Origin: Kitasatospora paranensis | Lineage (GTDB): Bacteria; Actinomycetota; Actinomycetes; Streptomycetales; Streptomycetaceae | Length of the DNA: 64,000 bases | Direction of reading: 5' to 3' | Assembly (NCBI RefSeq): GCF_039544005.1 | Contig: NZ_BAABKV010000001.1 | Coordinates: 2,356,001-2,420,000 of the forward strand | Part shown: positions 48,152-58,628 of the stretch, piece after piece | Layout: each line of letters opens with the position of its first letter | Position numbering within the stretch: position 1 is the stretch's first letter | The notes under the pieces: model-generated | What the model saw: only the letters and a program-made list of their open reading frames with translations | The model's database searches: none | Told to the model about the DNA's origin: nothing | Translations under genes and position numbers: made by a program

Positions 48152-49077
48152 CCCGTCGGTGTTCCCTCGACCTCGGCGAGGAACACCTCGACGGCCGCGC
48201 GGAAGGCCTCGGGCTCCTCCAGGTGCGGCAGGTGGCCGGAGTCGGCGAACTCGATCCGGCGGGCCCGCGGCAGCCCGCGGTGGAGCTCGTCCACGGCCCG
48301 CGGCGTGACCTGGTCGTGGCGTCCCGCGGCGACCAGCGCGGGGACGCGGATCCGGCCGAGCCGGGCCGTGGCGTCCCAGCTGCGCAGCGTGCCGGTCATG
48401 CTGAACTCGCTCTCCCCCATCATCGCGTGGTAGACCGTCGGGTCCGCGGCGAGTGCGGCCATGGTGCGCAGCAGCCCCGCCGGCGGCGGCCCGGCGCGCA
48501 GGACGTGGCGCCGGTTGAAGGCCGTCGCCGCCGCCCGGTGGTCGTCCGCGTCGACGGGCAGGCCCGCCCGGTGGCGTTCGAGGATCTCCCGGGCCGGCGA
48601 AGGCAGTTCACCCAGCAGGCGGCCGACCTCGGCGATGTAGGTGGCGGACGAGGCGAACGCGTCGGCCAGCACCAGGGACCGCAGGCCGGGCGGCCCGGTC
48701 AGCGCGGACTCCACGGCCAGCAGGCCTCCCCAGGAGTGGCCGAGCAGGTGGAAGCCGTCCGCGATGCCGAGGTGGTCGACCAGCTCGGCCAGTTCCTCGA
48801 CGAACAGCTCCGGTGTCCAGAACTCCCGGGGTGCGTCCGGCCGGTGGTCGGACCTGCCGCTGCCGTACTGGTCGTAGAGGACGCAGGCCCGGCCGGTGCG
48901 GGCCAGTGCGGCGAGCGGCAGCAGGTAGTCATGGGTGAGGCCGGGCCCGCCGTGGCACAGCACCACCGGGAGCCGCCCGCCGCTCGACCGGCCGACCACG
49001 CGGTACCACGTCCGCCCGTGGCGGCCGTGCAGCACGCCCTCCCCCGCCGCCGTCCGCTGCGCGTGCCCCGACTCCAC
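48148..49077 (-). CDS. Alpha/beta hydrolase, proline iminopeptidase-like
   Basis: A 309-residue serine hydrolase of the alpha/beta fold. The oxyanion segment VVLCHGGPGLTHDYLLPL is followed by YDQYGSGRSD, the nucleophile elbow GHSWGGLLA, an Asp in AGRHDQVTP and His in DSGHLPHLEEP. The HGGPG plus GHSWGG combination is typical of proline iminopeptidases and related amide or ester hydrolases. Cleavage of a protecting aminoacyl group or product release are both possible. The GTG at 49077 follows GGGGAGG and lies about 26 bases after the predicted start of transcription from the SARP-like promoter. Confidence 0.85.
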   Translation of the reverse strand: MESGHAQRTAAGEGVLHGRHGRTWYRVVGRSSGGRLPVVLCHGGPGLTHDYLLPLAALARTGRACVLYDQYGSGRSDHRPDAPREFWTPELFVEELAELVDHLGIADGFHLLGHSWGGLLAVESALTGPPGLRSLVLADAFASSATYIAEVGRLLGELPSPAREILERHRAGLPVDADDHRAAATAFNRRHVLRAGPPPAGLLRTMAALAADPTVYHAMMGESEFSMTGTLRSWDATARLGRIRVPALVAAGRHDQVTPRAVDELHRGLPRARRIEFADSGHLPHLEEPEAFRAAVEVFLAEVEGTPTG

Positions 49078-49109
49078 CGTGCTGCCTCCCCGTTCGATCG
49101 CGAGGACCC

Positions 49110-49141
49110 ATCATCGGATCGCGTGCTGACGGCGTGCTGAC
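49110..49141 (-). promoter_or_regulatory. SARP-type promoter for the hydrolase-LLM operon
   Basis: On the minus strand GTCAGCA occurs at 49141-49135 and again at 49130-49124, exactly 11 bases apart. Eight bases follow the second copy before a -10-like GATGAT (49115-49110). Heptamers 11 bp apart ending 8 bp before the -10 are the published layout of SARP targets. The SARP gene at 42138 is the natural candidate to bind here. Confidence 0.65.
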
Positions 49142-49214
49142 GGCGCGGCGGGCGTCCCCGGCGCCGGGCGGCGGGCGGCGGGCGGCGGGCGGCAGGGGCG
49201 GCGGTCGGGCTGCC

Positions 49215-49246
49215 GTCAGCGTCCGGTCAGCGCCCGCTGCCACGAT
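49215..49246 (+). promoter_or_regulatory. SARP-type promoter for the methyltransferase operon
   Basis: GTCAGCG occurs at 49215-49221 and 49226-49232, 11 bases apart. Eight bases follow before CACGAT (49241-49246). The geometry and heptamer match the opposite-strand site 73 bases away, so one regulator may switch on both operons. Between the two sites the DNA (49143-49200) is a G-rich GGCGGGC repeat with nothing else recognisable. Confidence 0.65.
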
Positions 49247-49386
49247 GACCGCGGAACGCCGCGCCGTCGGCCGGCGTGCCCGGGCCGCGCCCCTCGCCGC
49301 GCCGCCCGCCCGGCGGGCGGAGCACCGCCGGAAGAGCCCTCGCGGCGGCCCGAGGCCGCCGCCCGCGCCCCACGCCGGGAGGAACC

Positions 49387-50418
49387 GTGCACGAGGTCAG
49401 GCCCCCTGAGCCCGAGGAGATCGGGGCTGCCGTCCGGCAGGTCCTCGGCGACTGCCTGGGCTATCTCTATCCGGCGGCCCTGCGGGTGGCCGTCCGCCTC
49501 GGCGTGGCGGACCTGCTGCTGGACGGCCCGAAGGACGCCGCCCGGCTGGCCGAGGAGGCCGGGGCGGACGCCGCGTCCCTGCACCGGGTGCTGCGGTTCC
49601 TCGCCACCCGTGGTGTCTTCCGCGAGGACGCGGCGGGCGCCTTCCACCTCACGGCGGCCTCGCACGTGCTGCGCACCGACGTGCCGTACTCCGTGCGGAG
49701 CACGGCACTGCTGCTGACCGACCGGATGTACTGGGACGCGACGGGGCGGCTGGAGGACACCGTGCGGCGCGGCCGCACCGTCTTCGACGAGATCTTCGGC
49801 GCGCCGCTGTTCGGCCATCTGGACCGCGATCCGGAGGCGGCGGAGACGTTCGACCGCGGGATCGCCGACCTGTCGGTGATCGAGCAGGGCGGGATCGCCG
49901 ACAGCTACCCGTTCCCGGCGACCGGCACCGTGGTGGACGTCGGCGGCGGGCCGGGCGGCTTCCTGCGGACGGTGCTCGCCGGGAACCCCGGGCTGCGCGG
50001 TGTGCTGTACGAGCAGGCGTCCGTGCTGGCCAAGCACCAGCTCGACGACCCGGCGGTGGCCGGCCGGTGGGAGACCGCCGAGGGCGACTTCTTCCGCAGC
50101 GCGCCCACCGGCGGCGACCTGTACGTCCTGAAGCGGGTGCTGCACGACTGGGACGACGCGCACTGCCTGGACATCCTGCGCGCCTGCCGCCGGGCGATGA
50201 CGGCCGACTCGCGGCTGCTGATCGTCGACGCGGTGGTGCCGGCGGGCAACGACCCGCATCCGGCCAAGCTGTACGACATCGCGATGATGACGATCTTCGA
50301 CGGCAAGGAGCGCACGGAGCGGGAGTTCGAGGTGCTGCTGGCCGGGGCGGGGCTGCGGCTGCTGCGGACCCTGCCGACGCCGGGCACCGTGTCGATCGTC
50401 GAGGCGGGCCTCGCGTGA
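49387..50418 (+). CDS. SAM-dependent O-methyltransferase
   Basis: A 343-residue methyltransferase of the hydroxyindole/tetracenomycin O-methyltransferase family. It has an N-terminal dimerisation winged helix (YLYPAALRVAVRLGVADLLLDG, ASLHRVLRFLATRGVF), the SAM loop VVDVGGGPGGFL near residue 180, and KRVLHDWDDAHCLDIL with the catalytic His near 250. It would methylate a phenol or other hydroxyl group of the product. The GTG at 49387 follows GGGAGGA. It lies downstream of a SARP-like promoter, with an untranslated leader of about 130 bases. Confidence 0.88.
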   Translation: MHEVRPPEPEEIGAAVRQVLGDCLGYLYPAALRVAVRLGVADLLLDGPKDAARLAEEAGADAASLHRVLRFLATRGVFREDAAGAFHLTAASHVLRTDVPYSVRSTALLLTDRMYWDATGRLEDTVRRGRTVFDEIFGAPLFGHLDRDPEAAETFDRGIADLSVIEQGGIADSYPFPATGTVVDVGGGPGGFLRTVLAGNPGLRGVLYEQASVLAKHQLDDPAVAGRWETAEGDFFRSAPTGGDLYVLKRVLHDWDDAHCLDILRACRRAMTADSRLLIVDAVVPAGNDPHPAKLYDIAMMTIFDGKERTEREFEVLLAGAGLRLLRTLPTPGTVSIVEAGLA

Positions 50419-50542
50419 GCCCCGTCCACGACGGGCCGCCCGGACGCGGAGCGCTGCCCTCCGGCGGGCCCCGCTGCTACCGTCGCGGGCACCGGCGCGT
50501 CCGGCCCGACGGTCGCACCGTCCCACCCCTCAGGGAGATGTG

Positions 50543-51031
50543 ATGACAGGTCAGGAAATCCCGGAGAACGACGACCGTACCGCGACCACCCGGCCGGACG
50601 GCCCGGAGTCCACCGTGCCCCAGGGGCATGTGGAGCCGGTGTTCGCGCACTTCGACGATCTCGACGCGATGGGCTTCGTGCACAACTCCCGGTACGCGGT
50701 CTTCCTGGAGCACGCCCTCACCGCCTTCTGGGCGCGGCAGGGCTTCACGTTCACCGACGGCGCGTACAGCCGCCCGGACGTCTTCCTGGCGGTCGCGGAG
50801 TTCGCCGTCTCCTACCGGGCCCCGATCCGGGGCATCGGCGAGGTCGGCGTGCACTTCTGGATCACCCGGCTGACCGGCTCCACCGCGGAGTACGCCTTCC
50901 GGGTCCTCTCGGCGGACGGCCGCACCGTGCACGCCGAGGGCCGCCGGGTGCACGTGCGGATCGACCCCGGCACCCTTCGGCCGACCCCCTGGACACCGGA
51001 GTTCCACACCGTGGCGAAGACCCTGTTGTGA
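50543..51031 (+). CDS. Acyl-CoA/ACP thioesterase, 4HBT hotdog fold
   Basis: A 162-residue hotdog-fold protein with the family motif HFDDLDAMGFVHNSRYAVFLEHALTAFW (catalytic Asp in DLDAMG) near residue 35, followed by AEFAVSYRAPIRGIGEV. Such enzymes hydrolyse acyl thioesters or release short polyketide chains. It could off-load the chain built by the KASIII-ACP-KASII set. The ATG at 50543 is favoured by AGGGAG; a GTG one codon earlier is possible. The stop overlaps the next start as GTGA. Confidence 0.85.
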   Translation: MTGQEIPENDDRTATTRPDGPESTVPQGHVEPVFAHFDDLDAMGFVHNSRYAVFLEHALTAFWARQGFTFTDGAYSRPDVFLAVAEFAVSYRAPIRGIGEVGVHFWITRLTGSTAEYAFRVLSADGRTVHAEGRRVHVRIDPGTLRPTPWTPEFHTVAKTLL

Positions 51032-52350
51032 ACGGACCCGTCACCGGGCGGAGCCCCGGGTCCACCGACCACCGCCCGGCGCCGCTGCGGCCGGCCCGGG
51101 CGACCGCCCCGGCCGGCCCGGACCGGGTCGGCGGCGGCTTCGTCGGCGGCATCGCGCTGGCCTCGCTGGGCCTGTGGGCCGCCCTGTACACACCCGTGCA
51201 GGTCCTGCTCGCCCGGCAGCTGGAGGTGGTCGCGCCCGCCCACAAGGAGGCGGCACTCGGCCTGGTGACGGGCGTCGGTGCGCTGGTGGCACTGGTCGTC
51301 GGCCCGCTGGCCGGCGCACTGTCGGACCGGACGGCCTCCCGCTTCGGGCGGCGCCGGCCATGGCTGGCCCTGGGCGCCCTGGGCGGCGCGGGCGGCCTGG
51401 CGCTGCTCTCCGTCCAGCACACGGTGGCCGGACTGGTGGCCGGCTGGGCCCTCGTCCAGCTGGGCATCGGGTCCGCACTGGCGGCGCTGGTGGCGGTCGT
51501 GCCGGCCCGGGTGCCGGCCGCGCAGTGCGGCCTGGTCAGCGCGTGGGTCGGCGCCACCCAGCCGCTCGCCGTGCTGGTCGGCACCGCCCTGGTGACGGGG
51601 GTGGCGGCCGGTACCGGCGCCGGCTACCTGGCGCTGTGCGCCGTCCTGCTGCTCGCCCAGCTGCCGTTCCTGCGGGCCCTGCGGGAGGCGCCGGCCGGGG
51701 GCGGTGCGGTGCGGCGGGCCCGGCCGGGCCCGGCGGCGTTCCTGCGCGCGTTCTGGGTGAGTCCGCGCAGGCACCCGGACTTCGCGCTCGCCTGGCTCAC
51801 CCGGCTGCTGATCCAGCTCGGCAACGCGACCGGGACGCTGTACCTCCTCTACTTCCTGCGCGACCGGATCCACTACGAGACGCTCTTCCCGGGCCGCCGC
51901 GCCGAGCAGGGCCTGCTGGTGCTGGTCGGCCTCTACTCGGCCGCGATCGTGCTGGCCGCCTTCGTCGGCGGCATGGTCTCGGACCGGACGGGCCGCCGGC
52001 GGGCGCCGGTGACGGCGGCCGGGGCGGTGATCGCAGCCGGGGCCCTGCTGCTGGCCGTCCGGCCGTCCTGGCCGACGTCGATCGCGGCGGCCGCGCTGTT
52101 CGGGCTCGGCTACGGGGTGTACGTGTCGGTCGACCAGGCGCTGATCACCGAGGTGCTGCCGGATCCGGACAGCCACGGCAAGGACCTCGGCGTCATCGGC
52201 ATCGCCAACGCACTGCCGCACGTCCTCGGCCCGGTGATCGCCGCCGTCCTGGTGACCCGCCTCGGCGGGTACCCGGCACTGTTCGCCGTCACCGCCGGGC
52301 TGAGCCTGCTCGGCGCGGTGCTGGTCCGACGCATCCGCGGAGTCCGCTGA
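51028..52350 (+). CDS. MFS transporter
   Basis: A 440-residue permease with 12 predicted helices. Motif A-like loops are visible at GALSDRTASRFGRRRPW and, in the second half, GGMVSDRTGRRRAPV. It is similar to sugar/cation symporter-like MFS members of actinobacteria, but the substrate cannot be told. It is coupled to the thioesterase gene through a GTGA overlap and is followed by a strong terminator, so it ends the methyltransferase-thioesterase operon and could export the cluster product. Confidence 0.82.
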   Translation: MNGPVTGRSPGSTDHRPAPLRPARATAPAGPDRVGGGFVGGIALASLGLWAALYTPVQVLLARQLEVVAPAHKEAALGLVTGVGALVALVVGPLAGALSDRTASRFGRRRPWLALGALGGAGGLALLSVQHTVAGLVAGWALVQLGIGSALAALVAVVPARVPAAQCGLVSAWVGATQPLAVLVGTALVTGVAAGTGAGYLALCAVLLLAQLPFLRALREAPAGGGAVRRARPGPAAFLRAFWVSPRRHPDFALAWLTRLLIQLGNATGTLYLLYFLRDRIHYETLFPGRRAEQGLLVLVGLYSAAIVLAAFVGGMVSDRTGRRRAPVTAAGAVIAAGALLLAVRPSWPTSIAAAALFGLGYGVYVSVDQALITEVLPDPDSHGKDLGVIGIANALPHVLGPVIAAVLVTRLGGYPALFAVTAGLSLLGAVLVRRIRGVR

Positions 52351-52386
52351 CGAGACCGCGGCCCCGGACGGCAGCCCCTGCGCGTC

Positions 52387-52416
52387 GGCGCCCCCGCTCC
52401 GCCGAGCGGGGGCGCC
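52387..52416 (+). terminator. Terminator hairpin after the MFS gene
   Basis: A perfect 13-bp stem (52387-52399 with 52404-52416) and a 4-base loop lie 37 bases after the MFS stop. It probably marks the right edge of the biosynthetic region. Confidence 0.82.
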
Positions 52417-52438
52417 GGCACGTCCGCCCGGGGCTGAT

Positions 52439-52452
52439 TGTTAACGCTAACA
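52439..52452. promoter_or_regulatory. Upstream LacI-type operator of the arabinose transport operon
   Basis: TGTTAACGCTAACA is a 14-bp near-palindrome. It lies 102 bases upstream of a second copy that overlaps the promoter and shares its core with the operator before araB. Confidence 0.65.
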
Positions 52453-52527
52453 GTCTGGCCGTCAATGCGCCCGCACGAGACTTCCATATCTATGCCGACG
52501 CGAGACCCAACGGTGATCCGGGCCCCC

Positions 52528-52556
52528 TTGACGGCCGTTCTGTGAGCGTTAACACT
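52528..52556 (+). promoter_or_regulatory. Promoter and overlapping operator of the arabinose transport operon
   Basis: TTGACG at 52528-52533 is the -35. TGTGAGCGTTAACA (52541-52554) fills the spacer and covers the -10 near 52550-52556. The araB promoter at 62725-62753 has the same arrangement. Repressor binding would directly occlude RNA polymerase. Confidence 0.65.
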
Positions 52557-52668
52557 CGTGTAACGCCAGGCCAGGGGCCACCCCAGCACCCCGGGCCCGA
52601 TGAACCCCCGCTCGACCGATCCGACGGCCCCCGTGCAGGCCCGGTCGCTGCCAATCACTGGAGGAACT

Positions 52669-53772
52669 GTGCGGAAGCTCTCGACGGCACTCGCCGCAGC
52701 CGGTCTCGCGATGTCCCTGGCGGCCTGCGGCCAGAGCGCCAACGGCGTCGGCGACGGCGCCGCGTCGGCCGGCACCGGCGCCAAGGGCGGGCTGGTCGGC
52801 ATCGCCATGCCGACCAAGTCCTCCGAGCGGTGGATCAACGACGGCGACAACATGGTCAAGCAGTTCCAGGCCAAGGGCTACAAGACCGACCTGCAGTACG
52901 GCGACAACGTCGTCGAGAACCAGGTGTCGCAGCTCGAGAACATGATCACCAAGGGCGCCAAGCTGCTGGTGGTCGCCGCGATCGACGGCTCCTCGCTGAC
53001 CGACGTCCTGCAGAAGGCCGCCGACGCCCACATCCCGGTGATCTCCTACGACCGCCTGATCCGCGGCACCGCGAACGTCGACTACTACGCCACCTTCGAC
53101 AACTTCAAGGTCGGCGTGCTCCAGGGCACCTACATCGCCGACAAGCTCGGCCTCAAGGACGGCAAGGGCCCGTTCAACGTCGAGCTGTTCGCCGGCTCGC
53201 CGGACGACAACAACGCGCAGTTCTTCTTCAACGGCGCGATGAGCGTCCTCAAGCCGTACATCGACAGCAAGAAGCTCTCCGTGCAGAGCGGCCAGACCGC
53301 CTTCAACCAGGTCGCCACGCTGCGCTGGGACGGCGGCCTCGCCCAGTCCCGGATGGACAACCTGCTGAGCAAGTCGTACACCAGCGCCCGGGTGGACGCC
53401 GTGCTGTCCCCCTACGACGGCATCTCGATCGGCATCCTCTCCTCGCTCAAGGGCGTCGGCTACGGCACCGCGGGCAAGGCGCTGCCGATCGTCACCGGCC
53501 AGGACGCCGAGCTGGCCTCGGTGAAGTCGATCATCGCGGGCGAGCAGACCCAGACCGTCTACAAGGACACCCGCGAACTCGCCAAGGTCGCCGTGCAGAT
53601 GGGCGACGCCCTGCTGACCGGCGGCAAGCCCGAGACCAACGACACCACGCAGTACAACAACGGCGTCAAGGTCGTGCCGGCCTACCTGCTCCAGCCGGTC
53701 AGCGTGGACAAGGACAACTACGCCAAGGTCCTGGTCGAGGGCGGCCAGTACACCGCCGACCAGCTCAAGTAG
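52669..53772 (+). CDS. chvE: Multiple-monosaccharide ABC transporter substrate-binding lipoprotein (ChvE-like)
   Basis: A 367-residue periplasmic-binding-type sugar protein, lipid-anchored through the lipobox MSLAACGQS (Cys near residue 20). The family fold shows [39 protein letters not shown] and [15 protein letters not shown]. ChvE proteins bind L-arabinose, xylose or galactose. Arabinose is favoured because the operon shares operators with araBDA. The GTG at 52669 follows GGAGGA. A strong stem-loop separates it from the ATPase gene. Confidence 0.88.
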   Translation: MRKLSTALAAAGLAMSLAACGQSANGVGDGAASAGTGAKGGLVGIAMPTKSSERWINDGDNMVKQFQAKGYKTDLQYGDNVVENQVSQLENMITKGAKLLVVAAIDGSSLTDVLQKAADAHIPVISYDRLIRGTANVDYYATFDNFKVGVLQGTYIADKLGLKDGKGPFNVELFAGSPDDNNAQFFFNGAMSVLKPYIDSKKLSVQSGQTAFNQVATLRWDGGLAQSRMDNLLSKSYTSARVDAVLSPYDGISIGILSSLKGVGYGTAGKALPIVTGQDAELASVKSIIAGEQTQTVYKDTRELAKVAVQMGDALLTGGKPETNDTTQYNNGVKVVPAYLLQPVSVDKDNYAKVLVEGGQYTADQLK

Positions 53773-53799
53773 CCCCCGCGGAACGCACCGTACCGAGCC

Positions 53800-53849
53800 G
53801 GCGGTGCGGTGCGGACCGCCGGCACCACGGCCGTCCGCACCGCACCGCC
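53800..53849 (+). promoter_or_regulatory. Intercistronic stem-loop after the binding-protein gene
   Basis: A perfect 16-bp stem (53800-53815 with 53834-53849) and an 18-base loop sit between the binding-protein stop and the ATPase start. It is placed like the hairpin at 11752-11787 and probably sets subunit ratios. Confidence 0.7.
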
Positions 53850-53871
53850 CCCAGAGATCGGAAAGCACCCC

Positions 53872-55434
<1,563 letters not shown>

Positions 55435-55437
55435 GGC

Positions 55438-56673
55438 ATGGCCCAGACCGAGACCACCCCGAAGCCCCCGGCCGAGCCGGCCCGGCCCGCCCAGGGCCCG
55501 TCCGTCGGCACCCTGCTGGCCCGGGCCCTGCGCGGCAACGTCCGCCAGTACGGCATGCTGGTCGCGCTCGCGCTGATCGTCGTGCTGTTCCAGATCTGGA
55601 CGGACGGCACGCTGCTCAAGCCGCTGAACATCACCAACCTGATCCAGCAGAACGGCTACATCCTCATCCTGGCGATCGGCATGATGATCGTCATCATCGC
55701 CGGGCACATCGACCTGTCGGTCGGCTCGCTGGCCGCGTTCGTCGGCGCCGCCGCCGCCGTGATGATGGTGAAGCACCAGGTGCCGTGGCCGCTGGCGGTC
55801 GCGGCCGCGCTGCTGATCGGGGCCGCGGCCGGCGCCTGGCAGGGCTTCTGGATCGCCTACATCGGCATCCCGTCGTTCATCGTCACCCTGGCCGGGATGC
55901 TGCTGTTCCGCGGCGGCACCCAGATCCTGCTGCAGGGCCAGTCGATCGCGCCGTTCCCCAAGGGCTTCCAGAAGATCAGCAGCGGCTTCCTGCCCGAGGT
56001 CGGACCGCACACCAACTACCACAACCTGACCCTGCTGCTGGGCCTGGGCGTGCTGGCGATCGCCGTGCTCCAGGAGATCCGCGGCCGCCGCCAGTCCGCC
56101 TCGTACGGGCTGGAACTGCTGCCGCTCGGCTTCTTCCTGGCCAAGCTCGCCGCGATCACCGCCGCCGTGCTGGTCTTCACGATGCTGCTCGCCAGCTACC
56201 ACGGCGCGCCGATCGTGCTGCTGATCCTCGGCGTGCTGCTGGTCGGCTTCGGCTACCTGATGCGCAACTCGATCATCGGCCGGCACACCTACGCGATCGG
56301 CGGCAACGAGCCGGCCGCGAAGCTGTCCGGTGTGAAGAGCAAGCGGGTGGTGTTCCTCGCCTTCGTCAACATGGGCGTGCTGGCCGCACTCGCCGGCCTG
56401 GTCTTCGCGGCCCGGCTCAACGCCGGTACCCCGCAGGCCGGCATCAACTTCGAGCTGGAGGCGATCGCGGCCGCCTTCATCGGCGGCGCCTCCGCCTCCG
56501 GCGGCGTGGGCACCGTGCTCGGCGCCATCATCGGCGGCCTGGTGCTGGGCGTCCTCAACAACGGCATGTCGCTGGTCGGCGTCGGCACCGACTACCAGCA
56601 GGTCATCAAGGGCCTGGTGCTGCTCGCCGCGGTCGGCTTCGACGTCTGGAACAAGCGCAAGGTCGGCTCCTGA
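55438..56673 (+). CDS. gguB: Sugar ABC transporter permease (GguB-like)
   Basis: A 411-residue membrane protein of the ribose/xylose/arabinose permease family. It has the GMMIVIIAGHIDLSVGSLAAFVGA signature near residue 85, about ten hydrophobic segments, and the late motif FELEAIAAAFIGGASASGGVGTVLGAIIGGLVLG. It forms the channel for ChvE-delivered sugars. It ends the three-gene transport operon and is followed by a terminator. Confidence 0.92.
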   Translation: MAQTETTPKPPAEPARPAQGPSVGTLLARALRGNVRQYGMLVALALIVVLFQIWTDGTLLKPLNITNLIQQNGYILILAIGMMIVIIAGHIDLSVGSLAAFVGAAAAVMMVKHQVPWPLAVAAALLIGAAAGAWQGFWIAYIGIPSFIVTLAGMLLFRGGTQILLQGQSIAPFPKGFQKISSGFLPEVGPHTNYHNLTLLLGLGVLAIAVLQEIRGRRQSASYGLELLPLGFFLAKLAAITAAVLVFTMLLASYHGAPIVLLILGVLLVGFGYLMRNSIIGRHTYAIGGNEPAAKLSGVKSKRVVFLAFVNMGVLAALAGLVFAARLNAGTPQAGINFELEAIAAAFIGGASASGGVGTVLGAIIGGLVLGVLNNGMSLVGVGTDYQQVIKGLVLLAAVGFDVWNKRKVGS

Positions 56674-56685
56674 CCCTGCCGCTCC

Positions 56686-56724
56686 CACGGCTCCGCCCGG
56701 TGCTCCGCGCCGGGCGGAGCCGTG
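56686..56724 (+). terminator. Terminator hairpin after the transport operon
   Basis: A perfect 15-bp stem (56686-56700 with 56710-56724) and a 9-base loop lie 12 bases past the permease stop. Confidence 0.82.
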
Positions 56725-56786
56725 CTGTCGGTCCGGGCGCGTAGCGTGGTGGCGGACGATCGGCGGCGACGACGGGGGCCGGGGCG

Positions 56787-57251
56787 ATGGGCAGGACACG
56801 GTCGGGCGCGGCGCGCCTCGGTCCGGTGGCGGACGGCCGGTACCGGCTGCGCAACGTCGGCAGCGGCCTGCTGCTGGAGATCCCCGGCGGGCGGGCCGGC
56901 AGCGGGGCGAAGGCCGGACACGCGGCGGACGACGGCACCGACGCCCAGGTCTGGCGGGTGGCGGCCGTCCACCCGGGCGCGAGCCTGTACCACCTGGACA
57001 ACGCCGCCAGCGGCAAGCGGCTGGACGTCATGGGCGCCCGGACGGACGACGGCGCGCCGATCCAGCAGTGGTCGGCGAACGCCTTCGGCGCCCAGGAGTG
57101 GCTGTTCGAGCAGCACGTGGACGCACCGGGCACCTTCACCGTGATCGCCATCATCAGCGGCAAGGCCATGGAGGGCGGCGCGGACGGCTCCGTCCGCCAG
57201 CAGGAGGACGCGGACACCCCCGCGCAGTGGTGGCGGCTGGAACCGGCCTGA
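56787..57251 (+). CDS. Ricin-type beta-trefoil lectin domain protein
   Basis: A 154-residue protein made of one RICIN beta-trefoil. The repeated QxW-type motifs are visible as AQVWRV, IQQWSA, AQEWLF and AQWWRL, with intervening GLLLEIPGG and GKRLDVMG turns. No signal peptide is seen, so its location is unclear. It may bind carbohydrate, which would fit the sugar genes around it, but this is only context. The start at 56787 gives the complete trefoil. Confidence 0.82.
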   Translation: MGRTRSGAARLGPVADGRYRLRNVGSGLLLEIPGGRAGSGAKAGHAADDGTDAQVWRVAAVHPGASLYHLDNAASGKRLDVMGARTDDGAPIQQWSANAFGAQEWLFEQHVDAPGTFTVIAIISGKAMEGGADGSVRQQEDADTPAQWWRLEPA

Positions 57252-57326
57252 GGCTCCGGCCCCGGGGCGCCCGGCAGGCCGGGCGGAATCCCCACGCCGG
57301 GGAGCGGCAGCACTTAGCGTGGACGG

Positions 57327-58526
57327 ATGAGTGATCGTCAGTACGTCCGGCCGGCCCGCTCGACCGCCTATCTGGGCGCTGCGGGCGCCTTCGCCGTCTG
57401 CATGGCCGGGACGACACTGCCCACCCCGCTGTACGGGCTCTACCAGGAGCAGCTCGGCTTCTCCGAGCTGATCGTCACGGTGGTCTTCGCGGTGTACGCC
57501 TTCGGCGTCATCGGGGCGCTGCTGATCGCCGGCAACGTCTCCGACACGGTGGGCCGGCGCCCGGTGCTGCTCACCGGCCTGGGGCTCGCCGCGCTCAGTG
57601 CCGCCTGCTTCCTGCTGGAGGGCGGGCTGCCGCTGCTCTACCTCGGGCGGTTCCTGTCGGGCCTGTCCGCGGGCCTGTTCACCGGTACCGCGACGGCCTA
57701 CGTGATGGAACTGGCGCCGCGCGGCAAGGAGTCGCGGGCGGCGTTCGCCGCCACCGCGGCCAACATGGGCGGCCTCGGCCTCGGCCCGCTGCTCTCCGGG
57801 CTGCTGGCGCAGTACGCGCCGCGGCCGCTGGTCCTGCCGTTCGTGGTGCACCTGGTGCTGGTCGCCACCGCGGCCGCGGTGGTGTTCCGGCTGCCGGAGT
57901 CGGTCACCGGGCGCCGGCCCGTCCGGTCCTTCCGCCCGCAACGCCCCAGCCTGCCGCCGCCCGTCCGGAAGGTCTTCGTCCCGGCCTCGCTGGCGGCCTT
58001 CACCGGCTTCTCCCTGCTCGGGGTGTTCACCTCGGTGTCACCGGCGTTCCTGGCCCAGACCCTGGACGTGCACAACCGCGCGATCGTCGGGCTGATCGTC
58101 TGCGCCGCGTTCCTCGCCTCGACGGCGGGTCAGCTGGTGGCGGGCCGGATCGGCGTCCGACGGGCCCTGCCGCTGGGCTGCGCGACGCTGATCGCGGGGC
58201 TGGCCCTGCTGGGCGGCGCCCTGCTGGGCGAGACCCTCCTCCTGCTGGTGCTGAGCGCACTGGTCGGCGGGACGGGCCAGGGCATGTCGCTGCGCGGGTC
58301 GGTCGGCGCCGTGGCGGCGGCCGCACCGGCCGAGGACCGCGCCGGGTCGCTGTCCTCGCTGTTCGTGGTGGCCTACCTGGGCATCTCGATCCCGGTGATC
58401 GGCATCGGCGTCCTCACCGGGCCGCTCGGGCTGGAGGACGCCGGGGTGGCGTTCATCTGCTGCATGACCCTGCTCGCCGCGCTGGCCTGCCTCCACCTCG
58501 TCCGCCGCCCGGCCCCCGCGGCCTGA
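57327..58526 (+). CDS. MFS transporter
   Basis: A 399-residue 12-helix permease. Seen are FAVCMAGTTLPTPLYGLYQEQ in helix 1, the motif A loop GNVSDTVGRRPVLLTG, and GRFLSGLSAGLFTGTATAYVMELAP with GLGLGPLLSGLLAQYA. These resemble drug or metabolite exporters of the MFS_1 group. Nothing ties it to arabinose. It is convergent with araA and separated from it by a large terminator. Confidence 0.83.
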   Translation: MSDRQYVRPARSTAYLGAAGAFAVCMAGTTLPTPLYGLYQEQLGFSELIVTVVFAVYAFGVIGALLIAGNVSDTVGRRPVLLTGLGLAALSAACFLLEGGLPLLYLGRFLSGLSAGLFTGTATAYVMELAPRGKESRAAFAATAANMGGLGLGPLLSGLLAQYAPRPLVLPFVVHLVLVATAAAVVFRLPESVTGRRPVRSFRPQRPSLPPPVRKVFVPASLAAFTGFSLLGVFTSVSPAFLAQTLDVHNRAIVGLIVCAAFLASTAGQLVAGRIGVRRALPLGCATLIAGLALLGGALLGETLLLLVLSALVGGTGQGMSLRGSVGAVAAAAPAEDRAGSLSSLFVVAYLGISIPVIGIGVLTGPLGLEDAGVAFICCMTLLAALACLHLVRRPAPAA

Positions 58527-58547
58527 CGCCCCCGGGCGGCGGCCACG

Positions 58548-58602
58548 CACCGCGCCCCGGGCACCGGCCGGTGTCAGGGCCGGCCGGGCCCGGGGCGCGG
58601 TG
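58548..58602. terminator. Large bidirectional terminator
   Basis: A perfect 15-bp outer stem (58548-58562 with 58588-58602) encloses a 25-base loop that can form a further stem (ACCGGCC with GGCCGG). It lies between convergent MFS and araA. Confidence 0.85.
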
Positions 58603-58628
58603 GTACAGGTGCGGTGTGTGCCAGTGGG

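Noticed and set aside
49276..49386. N-terminal extension of the O-methyltransferase in the same frame
   Set aside because: The sequence is Arg/Pro-rich and unlike the family. The GTG at 49387 has a clear GGGAGGA site.
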